A DNA stretch of 64,000 bases. Source: a virus. The stretch spans positions 1-64,000 of IMG/VR virus record IMGVR_UViG_3300025853_000048; one strand, 5' to 3'. The number at the start of each line of letters is the position of its first letter. Position 1 is the first letter of the stretch. The position numbers and the translations under genes are program-made. Under the pieces are notes generated by a model that had not been told where the DNA came from, made no database searches, and worked only from the letters and a program-made list of their open reading frames with translations. Below, one piece after another: positions 8,976 to 18,100 of the stretch.

Positions 8976-9293
8976 TTACTCCCAACTTTCTTTCGCCATC
9001 TCAGCGGATTTCTTCTGCCAAACATCCACCCGCTTTTCGCAACCATCGACATGGCCGAGAAATTTCAGGATGGCTGCTCGAACCCGGGTTTCCACCTTGT
9101 ATTCCAGTTCATCAAGTTCACCGCCAAAAATCCGGTCATTCAACCGTGCCACTTCCCATTCTAAAAACGGTCGAAACGCTTCTGTCCATGCTTCCGAAGC
9201 ACGCCACTCGTTGACGTGTTCTTGCATTTTCTCCAGGCTTTCGATCTGCTCGGCAGTGAACGAAAGCGGTTCGTTATCGATTGGTGTTGTCAT
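8976..9293 (-). CDS. Helical hypothetical protein
   Basis: This 105-residue protein is predicted to be nearly all alpha-helical and charged (FTAEQIESLEKMQEHVNEW at the start). It ends three bases before the start of the next gene. No motif is recognised. Its place between portal and scaffold genes suggests a small morphogenesis factor. Confidence 0.5.
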   Translation of the reverse strand: MTTPIDNEPLSFTAEQIESLEKMQEHVNEWRASEAWTEAFRPFLEWEVARLNDRIFGGELDELEYKVETRVRAAILKFLGHVDGCEKRVDVWQKKSAEMAKESWE

Positions 9294-9300
9294 ATAATGA

Positions 9301-9513
9301 TTAATCCTCGTTGTCTTCCAGGGCTTTCTCCATGCCCGCGATCCGCTCCTTTATACGATCTCGCAAATGCTTCCTTGCCGCTGCCTCGCTGTCACCGTGA
9401 CCGATTAGCAGGGTGTTGGGAACCGATAAGCCTTCGTGATCAATCAAGCGGGATACCCAGGTGTTGGCGTGGTGGGAATATTCGGGTTGTTCTGTGGTAA
9501 TTTCAAAGCTCAT
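9301..9513 (-). CDS. Small hypothetical protein
   Basis: A 70-residue protein with a short N-terminal beta/turn region and a C-terminal amphipathic helix (AAARKHLRDRIKERIAGMEK). It is preceded by a 29-base intergenic stretch containing the 14-base repeat TGATTTGACAGTCC (on the plus strand). Function unknown. Confidence 0.45.
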   Translation of the reverse strand: MSFEITTEQPEYSHHANTWVSRLIDHEGLSVPNTLLIGHGDSEAAARKHLRDRIKERIAGMEKALEDNED

Positions 9514-9542
9514 CTACAAGTGATTTGACAGTCCCTGATTGT

Positions 9543-9746
9543 CTAAATCTTAACCCGTTTTCGGACCAAATAAACACATTTGTTAAAATCATCCGGAATA
9601 TCAACTTTTGGCGTGATATCCCGTCCCCAGAATCCGTTTTTAACTTTCACGATGTCAGCCCATACCCTGGCTCCTTCGATTCGGATGCGGCGTCTGCCCT
9701 CAATAGCAACCCGCATCGTTGTGTTTGGGATACGGGCAGCATTCAT
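9543..9746 (-). CDS. Small basic hypothetical protein
   Basis: A 67-residue, Arg/Lys/Val-rich protein predicted to form a small beta structure (MRVAIEGRRRIRIEG). Its ATG overlaps the stop of the upstream gene (ATGA), which favours a coupled pair. No family is recognised. Confidence 0.5.
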   Translation of the reverse strand: MNAARIPNTTMRVAIEGRRRIRIEGARVWADIVKVKNGFWGRDITPKVDIPDDFNKCVYLVRKRVKI

Positions 9747-10027
9747 GAGGCTTTGGGGGTGGGCGGTTTAGGAGCACAGGCAGATTGAGGTGGGGGGTTG
9801 AAACCCGGATGATAAACAGCTAGTTGCCGCAACCATCTCTCCCGTCCAACCAATCGCGGCACCTCGCTCCGGTTAACCAGTGGTTCGGACAGGTTCTGGA
9901 CAGGTTCTGGCCGTCTGCCGGTCAGCATTTCAAACGCGTCTCCCATGCCCAAAGGTTGATCATTGTGGTTGTTGTTTTCTTGATTGGATGGTAGTGAATT
10001 TTCATTTTGGGGTGGGTTCATAAACAT
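9743..10027 (-). CDS. Small Pro/Asn-rich hypothetical protein
   Basis: A 94-residue protein with an Asn/Pro/Gln-rich, probably disordered start, a short folded centre (FEMLTGRRPEPVQNL and VGRERWLRQLAVYHPGF) and a Pro/Lys tail. It is the first gene after the portal gene and overlaps the next gene by four bases. It could be a small portal-associated factor, by position only. Confidence 0.5.
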   Translation of the reverse strand: MFMNPPQNENSLPSNQENNNHNDQPLGMGDAFEMLTGRRPEPVQNLSEPLVNRSEVPRLVGRERWLRQLAVYHPGFNPPPQSACAPKPPTPKAS

Positions 10028-10081
10028 GGCTCTATTGCAACCAGGGCTGCACCTGGCCGACTTGGTTTTGCCCTTTGGTAG

Positions 10082-12289
10082 TTAGGCAGTTAGTTCGGGG
10101 CGATTCGCCTGAGGCAGCAACATTTCCGGATCTCCGGTCATCATGTCGCCAGCCTGCCCTGGAATGGGTTGATCGGGGATCGGTTGAAAGTACTGTTCCG
10201 GATCGGGAATCTGGTAGGTGTTGAACAAGCGTTCAAAAAGTGGGGCAATCACGGCTTGGGCATGGGCAGGGTAAGCCATGAAGCGTTCCCAGGCGTCAAT
10301 TGCGGCCTGGGTCTGCACCAATTCCTGCTCACCCATGTAGGTCGTCAGGTTGATCTTGATGGTATATTCGAAGTCCCGGATGCTGGCCGGTTCCATCTCT
10401 TCGAACTGGTTGGAGCCATCCTTGAAAAAGGTAAATGTTTCTTTCTGGGAGAGGTTTGCAACGGTGATTTTGGCAAACATCTCGGTGGTATGCTGGAACC
10501 CGGGAATCAGGTGATCAATCAACGGCCCGATCATCTCTTGACCGGCCCTCTCGATATGTCGGATGCCTGTCGCCAGCTTGGCCGTATCCAGTCCTGCCAT
10601 TTGGGAATCATTGGCATTGGCCACTCCTCCCAGAGATTGCGCGTATTGCTGGGCGATTTCGACTATCTTCAGCAGGTAGTCATGCTTGATGTCGGTCAGG
10701 TAAACCCGCTGAATCACATCTTCGGCCTTGTAATCCTTTTTGAGAGTGTAGGTGTGATTATCGTTGAATCTCAGGAACGGGTTGTTATCTCCCTCGTACA
10801 CGCCATCTGGATTGAAGAAATCCACCCCACCTGAATCAGACTGGCTTTTGTTCATGCGATTGATGGACAAATCAATCAGTTCCTGCAATCCCCAAAACAA
10901 CCCAACTTGTGAACAGCCGTACCAACGGTTTTCCACAGGGTTGACTCGGATCACGCGGAATGGCCGGCGACCATCTGCCGTTACCCTGGCCGTGTAATCG
11001 TAGTAAATGGGACGGTTGTTGGTCAGGTCCATGACCAGCATGATTTCTTTTTCCTCGCCCGTGCCGAATACATCAAGACGCATGTAAAATTCGCCAACTT
11101 TGACCACGGGTGAACCCTGGTTTAGATCGGTTTCGTCCATCCTGTCGCCAGCCATGCCAGAGTGCGCCTTGGGCGTGCCGTCCGCTCCTGCCATGCTCTC
11201 CACCATCTCCAGGAAACGAGGATCGGAAATTGCTGCCCCTTCCGTGCCTCGCATGTGGCGTTGCACCAGGTCGGCAACGGCTTCGTCATAGACATGCAGC
11301 ACGCAATTGGCGGTGTCTACTGACTTGGCCTGCAGTGGGCAAAAGAAATTCTGGTAAGGAACCAGATCCACGTCAGCGCCCTCATAATGAACTTTCTGGC
11401 GTCGAACCAGTTGTGTTTCCCAAACCAAGTCCTCTGGTTTGAGAGTCATCGGCGACCGCTCGAGAACATAGACAATCTCGGAATTATCCGCAATTGGTTG
11501 TAAATCAGCGTTTAACAGGTCGCCGGTTTCAGGATCGTGTAAGGCAACCCAGATATCGTCATCAAATATGTAATCGCCATCCTCGGCAGTTAGCGGTTCC
11601 CGGGTAGCAGGATCCACGGCAACAGTAAATTCATCCTCATAGATATCATCGTCTACTTTATAGGTTCCTTTCAAGACTGCCTCACCATTGATAAAAATGC
11701 GGTCGATCGCCTGACCAAGCACGGTTTTGAGTTCGCTCTGCTCCGCTTTGAACTTCAGAAAGTGTTCCTGCAGTTCGGCAATCTCCTGACTCACCTGGCG
11801 CCGCGGGCGAGCCGAAAACCACGGATCGGTCTTGAGGAAATAGTTGTGGACCCGGGAAATCTGGTTTTGAACCTGTGTTCTCGCCGTGGGCAGGGTTATG
11901 TTTTGACTTTCGTAGATGTTCGGAGAGGGGTAGGCGTCTGACCGCCACTCCACATCCTGGTTGAAAAGTTTATCGTAAAGTTCGCGCTTAAGCATCCACT
12001 CCTCATTGAGCGCCATGAACCGACCAGGATCACTGGGAACCTGACCGAGACTGTGATAGCCCATCTCGTTCTCCATCTCCTTCTGACGGTCCAGAGCGAA
12101 CGCAATCATGAGTTGTTCCTGATGGCGATTCAGGCGCAGTGCCGGTCCCTGGAAAACCACCTCCGGGCGTTCGCTTTCGGGTAGACCGCGGGGATAGGCG
12201 CCCTCGTTAATCGGGAAATCATCTTCTCCAGGAAGGTGGGGTTTGCGGGCGCGTTCAAGAAATTCAGAAAGGTGCGAGGACGAGGACAT
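10082..12289 (-). CDS. Portal protein
   Basis: The 735-residue protein would form the dodecameric DNA channel at one capsid vertex. It has a long helical N-terminal region, an acidic insertion around residues 195-290, a central segment (RPFRVIRVNPVENRWYGCSQ) resembling the stem and wing regions of P22/N4-type portals, and helices around 490-620 with a KLATGIRHIERAGQEM motif. A Pro/Gln-rich tail ends the protein. Length and helix pattern fit the large portal family of podoviruses. It is the first head gene after cassette island L, and no Shine-Dalgarno sequence is seen. The call is by general resemblance and gene order. Confidence 0.75.
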   Translation of the reverse strand: MSSSSHLSEFLERARKPHLPGEDDFPINEGAYPRGLPESERPEVVFQGPALRLNRHQEQLMIAFALDRQKEMENEMGYHSLGQVPSDPGRFMALNEEWMLKRELYDKLFNQDVEWRSDAYPSPNIYESQNITLPTARTQVQNQISRVHNYFLKTDPWFSARPRRQVSQEIAELQEHFLKFKAEQSELKTVLGQAIDRIFINGEAVLKGTYKVDDDIYEDEFTVAVDPATREPLTAEDGDYIFDDDIWVALHDPETGDLLNADLQPIADNSEIVYVLERSPMTLKPEDLVWETQLVRRQKVHYEGADVDLVPYQNFFCPLQAKSVDTANCVLHVYDEAVADLVQRHMRGTEGAAISDPRFLEMVESMAGADGTPKAHSGMAGDRMDETDLNQGSPVVKVGEFYMRLDVFGTGEEKEIMLVMDLTNNRPIYYDYTARVTADGRRPFRVIRVNPVENRWYGCSQVGLFWGLQELIDLSINRMNKSQSDSGGVDFFNPDGVYEGDNNPFLRFNDNHTYTLKKDYKAEDVIQRVYLTDIKHDYLLKIVEIAQQYAQSLGGVANANDSQMAGLDTAKLATGIRHIERAGQEMIGPLIDHLIPGFQHTTEMFAKITVANLSQKETFTFFKDGSNQFEEMEPASIRDFEYTIKINLTTYMGEQELVQTQAAIDAWERFMAYPAHAQAVIAPLFERLFNTYQIPDPEQYFQPIPDQPIPGQAGDMMTGDPEMLLPQANRPELTA

Positions 12290-12394
12290 TCGGAATGAAT
12301 GACGTACAATGACATCGCCCGCAATCTGGCGGATACTTTTGGAAGGGTTTGAGAGGCTACACAGTTTAGGCTTGACTCCCTACCTGTCGAATTT

Positions 12395-12457
12395 GTTATA
12401 ATTGAGTTGGAGCGAAGGTCGCCTGATGCTCCCTCGCTCAACATTAACTGTTATGCC
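12395..12457 (-). other. attC-like terminal site of island L (site H)
   Basis: In the coding direction the site starts with GGCATAAC, the exact reverse complement of the first 8 bases of the methyltransferase cassette it follows. The arms are GTTGAGCGA and TCGCTCCAAC with one extra C, around a short loop. About 45 bases resemble the terminal element at 47813-47877. The expected right-hand GTT is absent (TTATAACA instead), so the site may be inactive. A further left-half-like ACAGGTAGG lies just beyond it. Confidence 0.55.
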
Positions 12458-13272
12458 AAGAAAAGATCGAGTTGAGATAACTCCTTTTCGATTCTCTCTT
12501 TAGCAGTTTTAAAGTGTTCCGGGTCTTTTTCGATGCCGATGGCTTTCCGGCCCGTTCGGATTGCCGCGATAATGGTTGATCCACTTCCCATGAATGGGTC
12601 AAGCACGGTTTCCCCTTTTTTCGTATAAGTTTCAGTCATGTATCCGAGCAACGGAACTGGTTTTTCGGTCGGGTGATTCCTGCATTTAGGATCAACCACA
12701 TTATATTTCAGCACCGTCGAAGGCAGTCGCGTTGTATCTCCCCCTTTGTAATTTCGTGTATTCGTCCCGTGGTAGAGAACACCATCACTGCTGCCTCTCG
12801 CACTTTGCGTCGGGTTGTGCCCCCTCGTTCTCTGCGGGTAATATGACCCCGGATTTTGATAGAACACACAAATCTCTTCATGCTTCCTCAACGGTTGCCG
12901 TTTCCCGTGCAGGAAATTAGTAGCCATATTCTTTTCCCAAACCCACCAATATTTAAAGCGACCCTCTTGAGACATCACCAACCTGTGAGTAAACGGTTGA
13001 GAAGCAAACATGACGATTGGGAGTGTTTCGCCTCCAACTTTCCATAGGTCATCCCACGCACTCAGCCAATCTGTGTCATCCCAATCACAGGCGGTCGTGC
13101 CATACGGAGGATCAGTGATCACAGCATCTATACCGTTGAGATGCGGCAGGATTTCCAGACAGTCACCGTGATACAACTCCACACCATCAAAGGCATAACA
13201 AGGCGCAGCAGGTAAGGCCGTACCCTCTTGAGTCGGAGGCTGTACCCTGTTTGATCCTTTGTCCTGCTTCAT
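12451..13272 (-). CDS. DNA methyltransferase (beta-type N6A/N4C), cassette gene
   Basis: The 273-residue enzyme would transfer a methyl group from S-adenosylmethionine to adenine or N4-cytosine. DPPYG (residues 54-58) is the catalytic motif IV, and LDPFMGSGSTI near residue 230 is the AdoMet-binding motif I. This order defines beta-class methyltransferases. The core starts at YHGDCLEIL; the first 25 residues are encoded by the preceding attC-like site and are low complexity. A strong GGGAGG lies 6 bases before the ATG. It is the last cassette of island L, and its stop codon lies in the boundary signature of the next site. No restriction endonuclease is adjacent, so a protective or regulatory role is likely. 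Confidence 0.85.
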   Translation of the reverse strand: MKQDKGSNRVQPPTQEGTALPAAPCYAFDGVELYHGDCLEILPHLNGIDAVITDPPYGTTACDWDDTDWLSAWDDLWKVGGETLPIVMFASQPFTHRLVMSQEGRFKYWWVWEKNMATNFLHGKRQPLRKHEEICVFYQNPGSYYPQRTRGHNPTQSARGSSDGVLYHGTNTRNYKGGDTTRLPSTVLKYNVVDPKCRNHPTEKPVPLLGYMTETYTKKGETVLDPFMGSGSTIIAAIRTGRKAIGIEKDPEHFKTAKERIEKELSQLDLFLA

Positions 13273-13310
13273 TTGTTCCTCCCGGCCTACCTGTGCTCAA
13301 GCGTTATCTC
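13192..13310 (-). other. attC-like recombination site A
   Basis: The site lies between two methyltransferase cassettes. The left half in the coding direction is GAGATAAC, spacer and ACAGGTAGGCC; the right half is GGCCTTACCTGC ... CTTGTTATGCC. The halves form an imperfect inverted repeat with extra unpaired bases on the right arm. The GTT and AAC triplets at the ends match integron attC sites. The middle holds two GGGTAC motifs and the start codon of the next gene. Confidence 0.7.
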
Positions 13311-14092
13311 TGAAATAATTCCTCCTGCACCTCATGGTGCGCCTTTGTTGGTTCGTTCAGCGGCAACACTTCCTGGAGCATCCTTTGAGCCGCTATCTCG
13401 CAGTATTTTTCCTGCATCTCGATTCCTACACATTTCACCCCGGCATCCTTACACGCTCGTAGGGTGGTTCCTGATCCCATCCACGGATCGAGGACGGTTT
13501 GCACGTCTCCAGCTTGCATTAGCGCCCACGCCATCACCGCGAGCGGTTTTTGCGTCGGGTGCCACCGGTCTTCGTTGCCTTTCCGCAACATCCCATGCCA
13601 TTGGTGCCGCTTCAACCTGACAGGACCATCAATATTAGTCCATGCGAGTTCAGCGTCCGCATAGTAATTTTTCCCGTTCTCCTTATCCCACACAAGCCAA
13701 CAACTTGTAACCGGAAGCGGGTAATAATTCCCGCCGAAAATAATTTGGGTTTTACATTTCTCCCTAGCTGTTCTCATGGTCAATTCATCAACAGGTTTCT
13801 CATCCCACTCATTACTCCCATAACTACCTCTAGGAGCTTTAGATTTACCGAACTGTTCTGCCTCTTGATCATCTCTTCGGCCTCGTCGAGCAAGTCCATA
13901 CGGAGGATCGCACAGCAGCAGATCGAACGGCCCCAGATGCGGCATGATCTTCCCGCAATCCCCGTGGTATATCGTCACGTAGTCGTCCGAATAGTAAGGA
14001 GATAACAAGTCGCAGCAGGTAAGGCCATTCAATAGGGTACAATCGTCCACTGTACCCTGTTGAGTCTGTCCTGTATCCTTTGTTTCCGTCAT
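13304..14092 (-). CDS. DNA methyltransferase (beta-type), cassette gene, paralog of 49171-49995
   Basis: A 262-residue adenine or N4-cytosine methyltransferase. YVTIYHGDCGKIMPHL leads to the catalytic DPPYG (residues 62-66), and DPWMGSGTTLRACK near the C-terminus binds AdoMet. The body is closely similar to the enzyme at 49171-49995 in island R, including the ending region CEIAAQRMLQEVL. The first 30 residues come from site B and differ from the paralog. The start codon directly follows AGGTAGGCC. The stop codon is formed inside the boundary signature GATAAC of the next site. Confidence 0.85.
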   Translation of the reverse strand: MTETKDTGQTQQGTVDDCTLLNGLTCCDLLSPYYSDDYVTIYHGDCGKIMPHLGPFDLLLCDPPYGLARRGRRDDQEAEQFGKSKAPRGSYGSNEWDEKPVDELTMRTAREKCKTQIIFGGNYYPLPVTSCWLVWDKENGKNYYADAELAWTNIDGPVRLKRHQWHGMLRKGNEDRWHPTQKPLAVMAWALMQAGDVQTVLDPWMGSGTTLRACKDAGVKCVGIEMQEKYCEIAAQRMLQEVLPLNEPTKAHHEVQEELFQR

Positions 14093-14120
14093 GGCCTACC
14101 TGTGCTCAAGCGTTCTGCTC
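13999..14120 (-). other. attC-like recombination site B
   Basis: In the coding direction it runs from AGCAGAAC through GCTTGAGCACAGGTAGGCC to ATGGCCTTACCTGC and CTTGTTATCTC. The two halves are imperfect inverted repeats with extra bases in the right arm. The central loop contains a second hairpin with 12-base arms (14030-14041 and 14051-14062, one mismatch) around GGGTAC. The left half is identical over 22 bases to that of site A (13284-13305 and 14093-14114). Confidence 0.75.
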
Positions 14121-14345
14121 GGAATAATTGAAGTCTTTCTCGTATTCTCGAAGGGCGAGCAACAGCCCCGTCGAAACATCTGCGATCCTCTGCGCCTCAC
14201 CCACTTCATTCCTCCGAATGCACAGATAGGCGCGGTGGTTGAGTTCGCGTAGGATTGCCCCGACTTCAGTAGGGTTGTAGATGTCATCCTCGGAAGCAGA
14301 ACAAGTCGTGGATGAACAAGGTTCATTCCTTCCTTCGTCAGTCAT
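14106..14345 (-). CDS. Small hypothetical cassette gene
   Basis: The 79-residue product from ATG 14345 (after ACAGGTGAA) has a short attC-encoded leader and then a helical domain (NPTEVGAILRELNHRAYLCI ... LLLALREYEKDF). An upstream GTG-ATG at 14357-14360 is an alternative start. The frame ends in EQNA with its TGA inside site B. It resembles other short helical phage proteins but no family is recognised. The mobile part of this cassette is only about 190 bp. Confidence 0.5.
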   Translation of the reverse strand: MTDEGRNEPCSSTTCSASEDDIYNPTEVGAILRELNHRAYLCIRRNEVGEAQRIADVSTGLLLALREYEKDFNYSEQNA

Positions 14346-14374
14346 TTCACCTGTCATCACTCATACGTTCTCCC
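14295..14374 (-). other. attC-like recombination site C, with fused extra half-site
   Basis: The left half in the coding direction is GGGAGAACGTATGAG ... ACAGGTGAAATG; the right half is ACCTTGTTCATCCACGA and CTTGTTCTGCT. They pair imperfectly. Immediately upstream (14375-14397) is a second left half, TAGAACGCCAAGCAGGCC, without its own right arm. This looks like a remnant of another site at the entrance of island L. Confidence 0.55.
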
Positions 14375-14391
14375 ATGGCCTGCTTGGCGTT

Positions 14392-14805
14392 CTACATAAA
14401 CTCGATCAAAGCTTCCCCCGATGATGTGGCGTGCTTCATGTGGATGTTGGTTCCGGAATCCAGGGCAAATATAGCCTCTGTGCCGTCACCACCACGGATC
14501 ACGGACCCGATCTGGTTTTCTGCCTCAGTCGGCGTTGTATCTGCAGCCATCCCGGTATCGCCGGGAGTTTCATCGATTGCTACAGTTATTTCGCCAGCCG
14601 ATTCGTTGGTGATTCGCACCTGATGCGCTCCGGATGGGATCGGAACTGTCAATTCAGTATCTGCCGAAGCGTCAAACGCCACCCGAATATGCTGGTTGAA
14701 AGTCTTGCGGAGATCGGGAACACCGCGGGTAAACTGGAAAGAGGTGTCGCCAAGCGTTTCATTGGACCGTGCTGTCCCGCCGACCATTTTAAGTTCGTTA
14801 CTCAT
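14392..14805 (-). CDS. Hypothetical structural-type protein
   Basis: A 137-residue beta-rich protein, with segments such as LTVPIPSGAHQVRITNES and IGSVIRGGDGTEAIFALD that fit a small jelly-roll or Ig-like decoration fold. It lies between the giant gene and island L and ends at the extra attC-like half-site, so it marks the 5' border of the island. No family is recognised; a virion role is inferred from composition and from the similar style of 46336-47445. Confidence 0.55.
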   Translation of the reverse strand: MSNELKMVGGTARSNETLGDTSFQFTRGVPDLRKTFNQHIRVAFDASADTELTVPIPSGAHQVRITNESAGEITVAIDETPGDTGMAADTTPTEAENQIGSVIRGGDGTEAIFALDSGTNIHMKHATSSGEALIEFM

Positions 14806-14825
14806 AATTAGGGGATAAAGGGTTT

Positions 14826-14975
14826 CTATTTCTCGGTGATCACTTCCTTGGCCAAATAGGCGGCATCTCCAGCCACACGGATAGCGCGAAAGATTTGATC
14901 ATCTGACATGCGGGCGCATGAGGAAGTGGAAACCAGGGTGAAAACAACAAACAAGAGGGGTATCAGGTTCTTCAT
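14826..14975 (-). CDS. Short lipoprotein, o-spanin candidate
   Basis: The minus strand from ATG 14975 encodes 49 residues: a signal sequence (MKNLIPLLFVVFTLVSTSSC) with a lipobox-like TSSC ending at Cys 20, then a short helical mature part. Such small lipoproteins occur as outer-membrane spanin subunits or superinfection factors in phages. It sits between the giant gene terminator and a structural gene. The lipobox lacks the usual Leu at -3, so lipid modification is probable rather than certain. Confidence 0.5.
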   Translation of the reverse strand: MKNLIPLLFVVFTLVSTSSCARMSDDQIFRAIRVAGDAAYLAKEVITEK

Positions 14976-15032
14976 TGGGCAAAAGATTAAGTCATCTTAA
15001 CATTTTGGCAATCATAAACTCTTCAGGGAACG

Positions 15033-15063
15033 AAAAACGGGAAGTCTTGCCCGACTTCCCGTT
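15033..15063 (-). terminator. Intrinsic terminator after the giant gene
   Basis: Perfect 11-bp arms AACGGGAAGTC and GACTTCCCGTT (15036-15046 and 15053-15063) flank a 6-base loop and are followed on the minus strand by a run of T. It lies about 70 bases beyond the stop of the 28.8-kb gene and separates it from the lipoprotein gene. Confidence 0.8.
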
Positions 15064-15134
15064 CCCTGTTTGTGTTTGCTGCGAATTCGTGAATTGGATG
15101 TTTGGTGGAGCAAATTATTCACGAAAGTTTAGTT

Positions 15135-18100
15135 TTATCCCCGGGCATCCTGCCGTTTCTTAATCTCCGCATCGCTCGGTGGTCTGCCGCCCCTACGGAA
15201 GAAGGACTTCCTGGCTGCTGACTGGGCATCGCTGATGCGTTTTTTCAGCCTTTCCTTATCCCTCTCCTTGGGGTTTTTCGCGGCTGATTCGGAGACGCCG
15301 CGTAAAGCTCTTTTGACTGCCACTCCTCGCATCCGCTTCAGTTCATTTTGCTGCAAGGAGGTAAGTTTTACCGTCTCTCCAGTGCGCGGATCTTTGTAAG
15401 TCCTGGTGCTGGTCAAATATGGGTACCACTTCTCATTGGGGTTGGCGTCATTCCAGTTCTTGGCTAGGGTGTCAGCTCTGCGGGTTTCTTCGTTGGGCTT
15501 GATGCCCGCTGCCAAGAACTGGCGACTGAACCATTTGCCGGTCTTTTCAACCGGTTTGCCATCCAGATCAACCTTTTTAGGCGCTCTAACGCCTCCTGAG
15601 ACAGCATTGAGCGTTCTGGCCTTCCAATCCATACCCTTGGTGTCCCGCTTGTAGGGATCGGCGTTACGGATGGTCTGAGGGATGAAATTAGGCATGATCA
15701 TTCTGGACAGGTTTTCAGGGATTTCAGCCACCAAATCAGATGGTTCTTTTCTTCCCGCTCCTCCCAAAAGGCTAGTCAGGGCATTAACTCCGCTCAACGG
15801 CGTACCTTCAGAGATGTTGTATTGAGCTCGTCCAATCACATCATTGAAGATCGAAGCGATATCCTCACCGTTACGGAGTCCCGTAACGCTGCGGTTCAGA
15901 TCAACCAAACCGGCGATAATACCCGATACCGGATCCAGCTTTGCGTAAGAGAATACCGGTTTACCCTTCCAAAGAACCATCATTGGTCCGCCCTTCATGC
16001 GGTTGAGCAATTCCAGACTGTTTTTGTCCTCTACTCCAAAAGCCCGGGTGCCGGTGATGCTGATTAGTTTATCCTCGTCATCGTCCTCTCCTTCGCCTAA
16101 AGCACTGAGAATCAGAAGTCCAATGGCAGCGATAGCCTGATCAGCTACATCGCGCAAGAAAAGCCCTGGAGTGTCACCGTTGTATTGCTCGATGAACGTT
16201 TTGCCATTGCTGCCCTTAACCGTTGCTGCCCATCCCATCTTGCCGAGTACCGGCAACAGGTTGAACCCAGTTCTCCGCAAAGTTTTCTTAGTCAAGTTGT
16301 AGGGAGTCGAAACAAACGGGAATATGATCGTCAATCCGAGTTTGGCCATTGTCCCGGCCCCGGTATCCTGTTTGAAATCAAGTAACTTGCGGACTGCGTG
16401 ATCTGCCAGGTTGCCGCCGTCTTTTTTCCTCTTGATTTCATCCTGTGAGGTGATCGACTTGCCGAACTCATTAGCCAGCACCCATGCGTCACTGCCGAAG
16501 ATGCGGACTTCGCCAGCCATGAATTTCTCTAACGCGTTGCCAGTCAACCCTTTGGCTTTGCCGAGTCGGTAAGCTTGCGCCCAAACATCCAGGTGGTTGC
16601 CGAGTGACTGGAAGAACACATCCATCGTGGAAAGAATACGGAACGAGGTTCTTGCTATCTCACCCCATCTGCCGCCGATAGCGGTGCGAATCACATCCAC
16701 CTTGCCACCGTGCTCAACGTCGGACTGGGCTGTGATCTCACTCTCCAGGATATTGCCGTCTTGTGCCTGGACTGTTCGGGCAGCGAATGATATCGCTGCC
16801 TTGACCGCTTTCGGCCAAGCTTTCCGCATGTATTTGAATTCTCCAATCTGAGGCCCGGATGGGTCTTTGATGATCAGGTTCAATGCCGCTTCCATGCGCC
16901 TCTGGATAACGTGTTCCAGGCCGAAGTTGGCAACGTTGGCAAAGATGTTCATCGCCTGAGTTCCGACTCCTGAAAGCATCGCTGATTGCATGTACTCAGT
17001 AAACGAATCAATGATGTTGCCCATCGCGGCATTGGAGTAGTTGATCAGGCGGGTGATTTGCACCTCGTTTGTCGGATCGAACTTACTGCTGTCGAACACG
17101 TCCTGCATACCAGTTATCCCCGGCATCTTCGATACGGCTTTATTCATCAGCGCCAATCGCTCCCTGTTGATCCTCCTGGCGCGTCGTAACCGCTCATCCT
17201 GTGTGATGCCCCGGTCATTAATCTCGGCGCGTTGAGCGACCCGCGGGCGGGCTAGAATGCGAGCGTAGCGGTCTAACTGTCGTTCACGCTTATTGGTGTG
17301 TGGATCCCCCCTGTTCACCGCGTCACTGACTGAGTAGGCCAGTAGCATCGCATCGTCAATTGCTGCCTGGTTGCCGCTCGCCAGGGCATCTGCCATGACC
17401 TGCGGTAACAGGATTTGAGCCACCTTGATGTCAACCGGTTTGGTCAGGGTCAACTGGTTGGCCGCATCCTTGCCGACACTGGCCACTGGTTGTCTAATCG
17501 TGTCCAGCAATTCGGACAAGAGTTGGGCACGATCTCCTTGCGCTACCCGCTCCCGGGCAGCGTCATCCCATTTTTCGTGGGATTCGCGGTCATTGGCGGG
17601 CAGGTCGTCCAGATTGACCGGCTGGTTCATCTGGTTCGCGGCAGCGGTCGCCGCGGAGTAGAGGCTTAAATTAGGCTCGGTCGATTCAGCTATTTCTTTC
17701 AATGCTGCCGAAACTTCGGGATCGTTGACGTGTTGAGCAAATTGCCCAGCCGCCATTTTGGCATCATCCAGTTCCTCTACTTCGTGTTCCTGTAGCTCGA
17801 AAACCATGCCATCTTCATCTCGGTGGCGAAATGTCAGTCGATTGATTTGCTGAATCAGGTTACTTAACCGCTGTCCCTGGTCCTCGTCCTCAATATCAGA
17901 CATCAGGTTTTCATCCGGTTCGCCAAACGATGCAACAATCAAACCCGTGTGGCCGCTGGTGGAAATCCTTTGAAAGGTGGAACCCTTGGCCATATTATCC
18001 TCGACGAACTTCTCAGCTTCCTCCCTAGTGTTAAATCGCTTGGCCCATACGATCGGCTTAACTCCATCCACCTCAGTGGAAAACCGGATAGTTACCAAAT

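Noticed and set aside
12130-12444. 104-residue minus ORF ahead of the portal gene
   Set aside because: It overlaps the portal start and the terminal attC-like site; it looks like a chance frame through these sequences.
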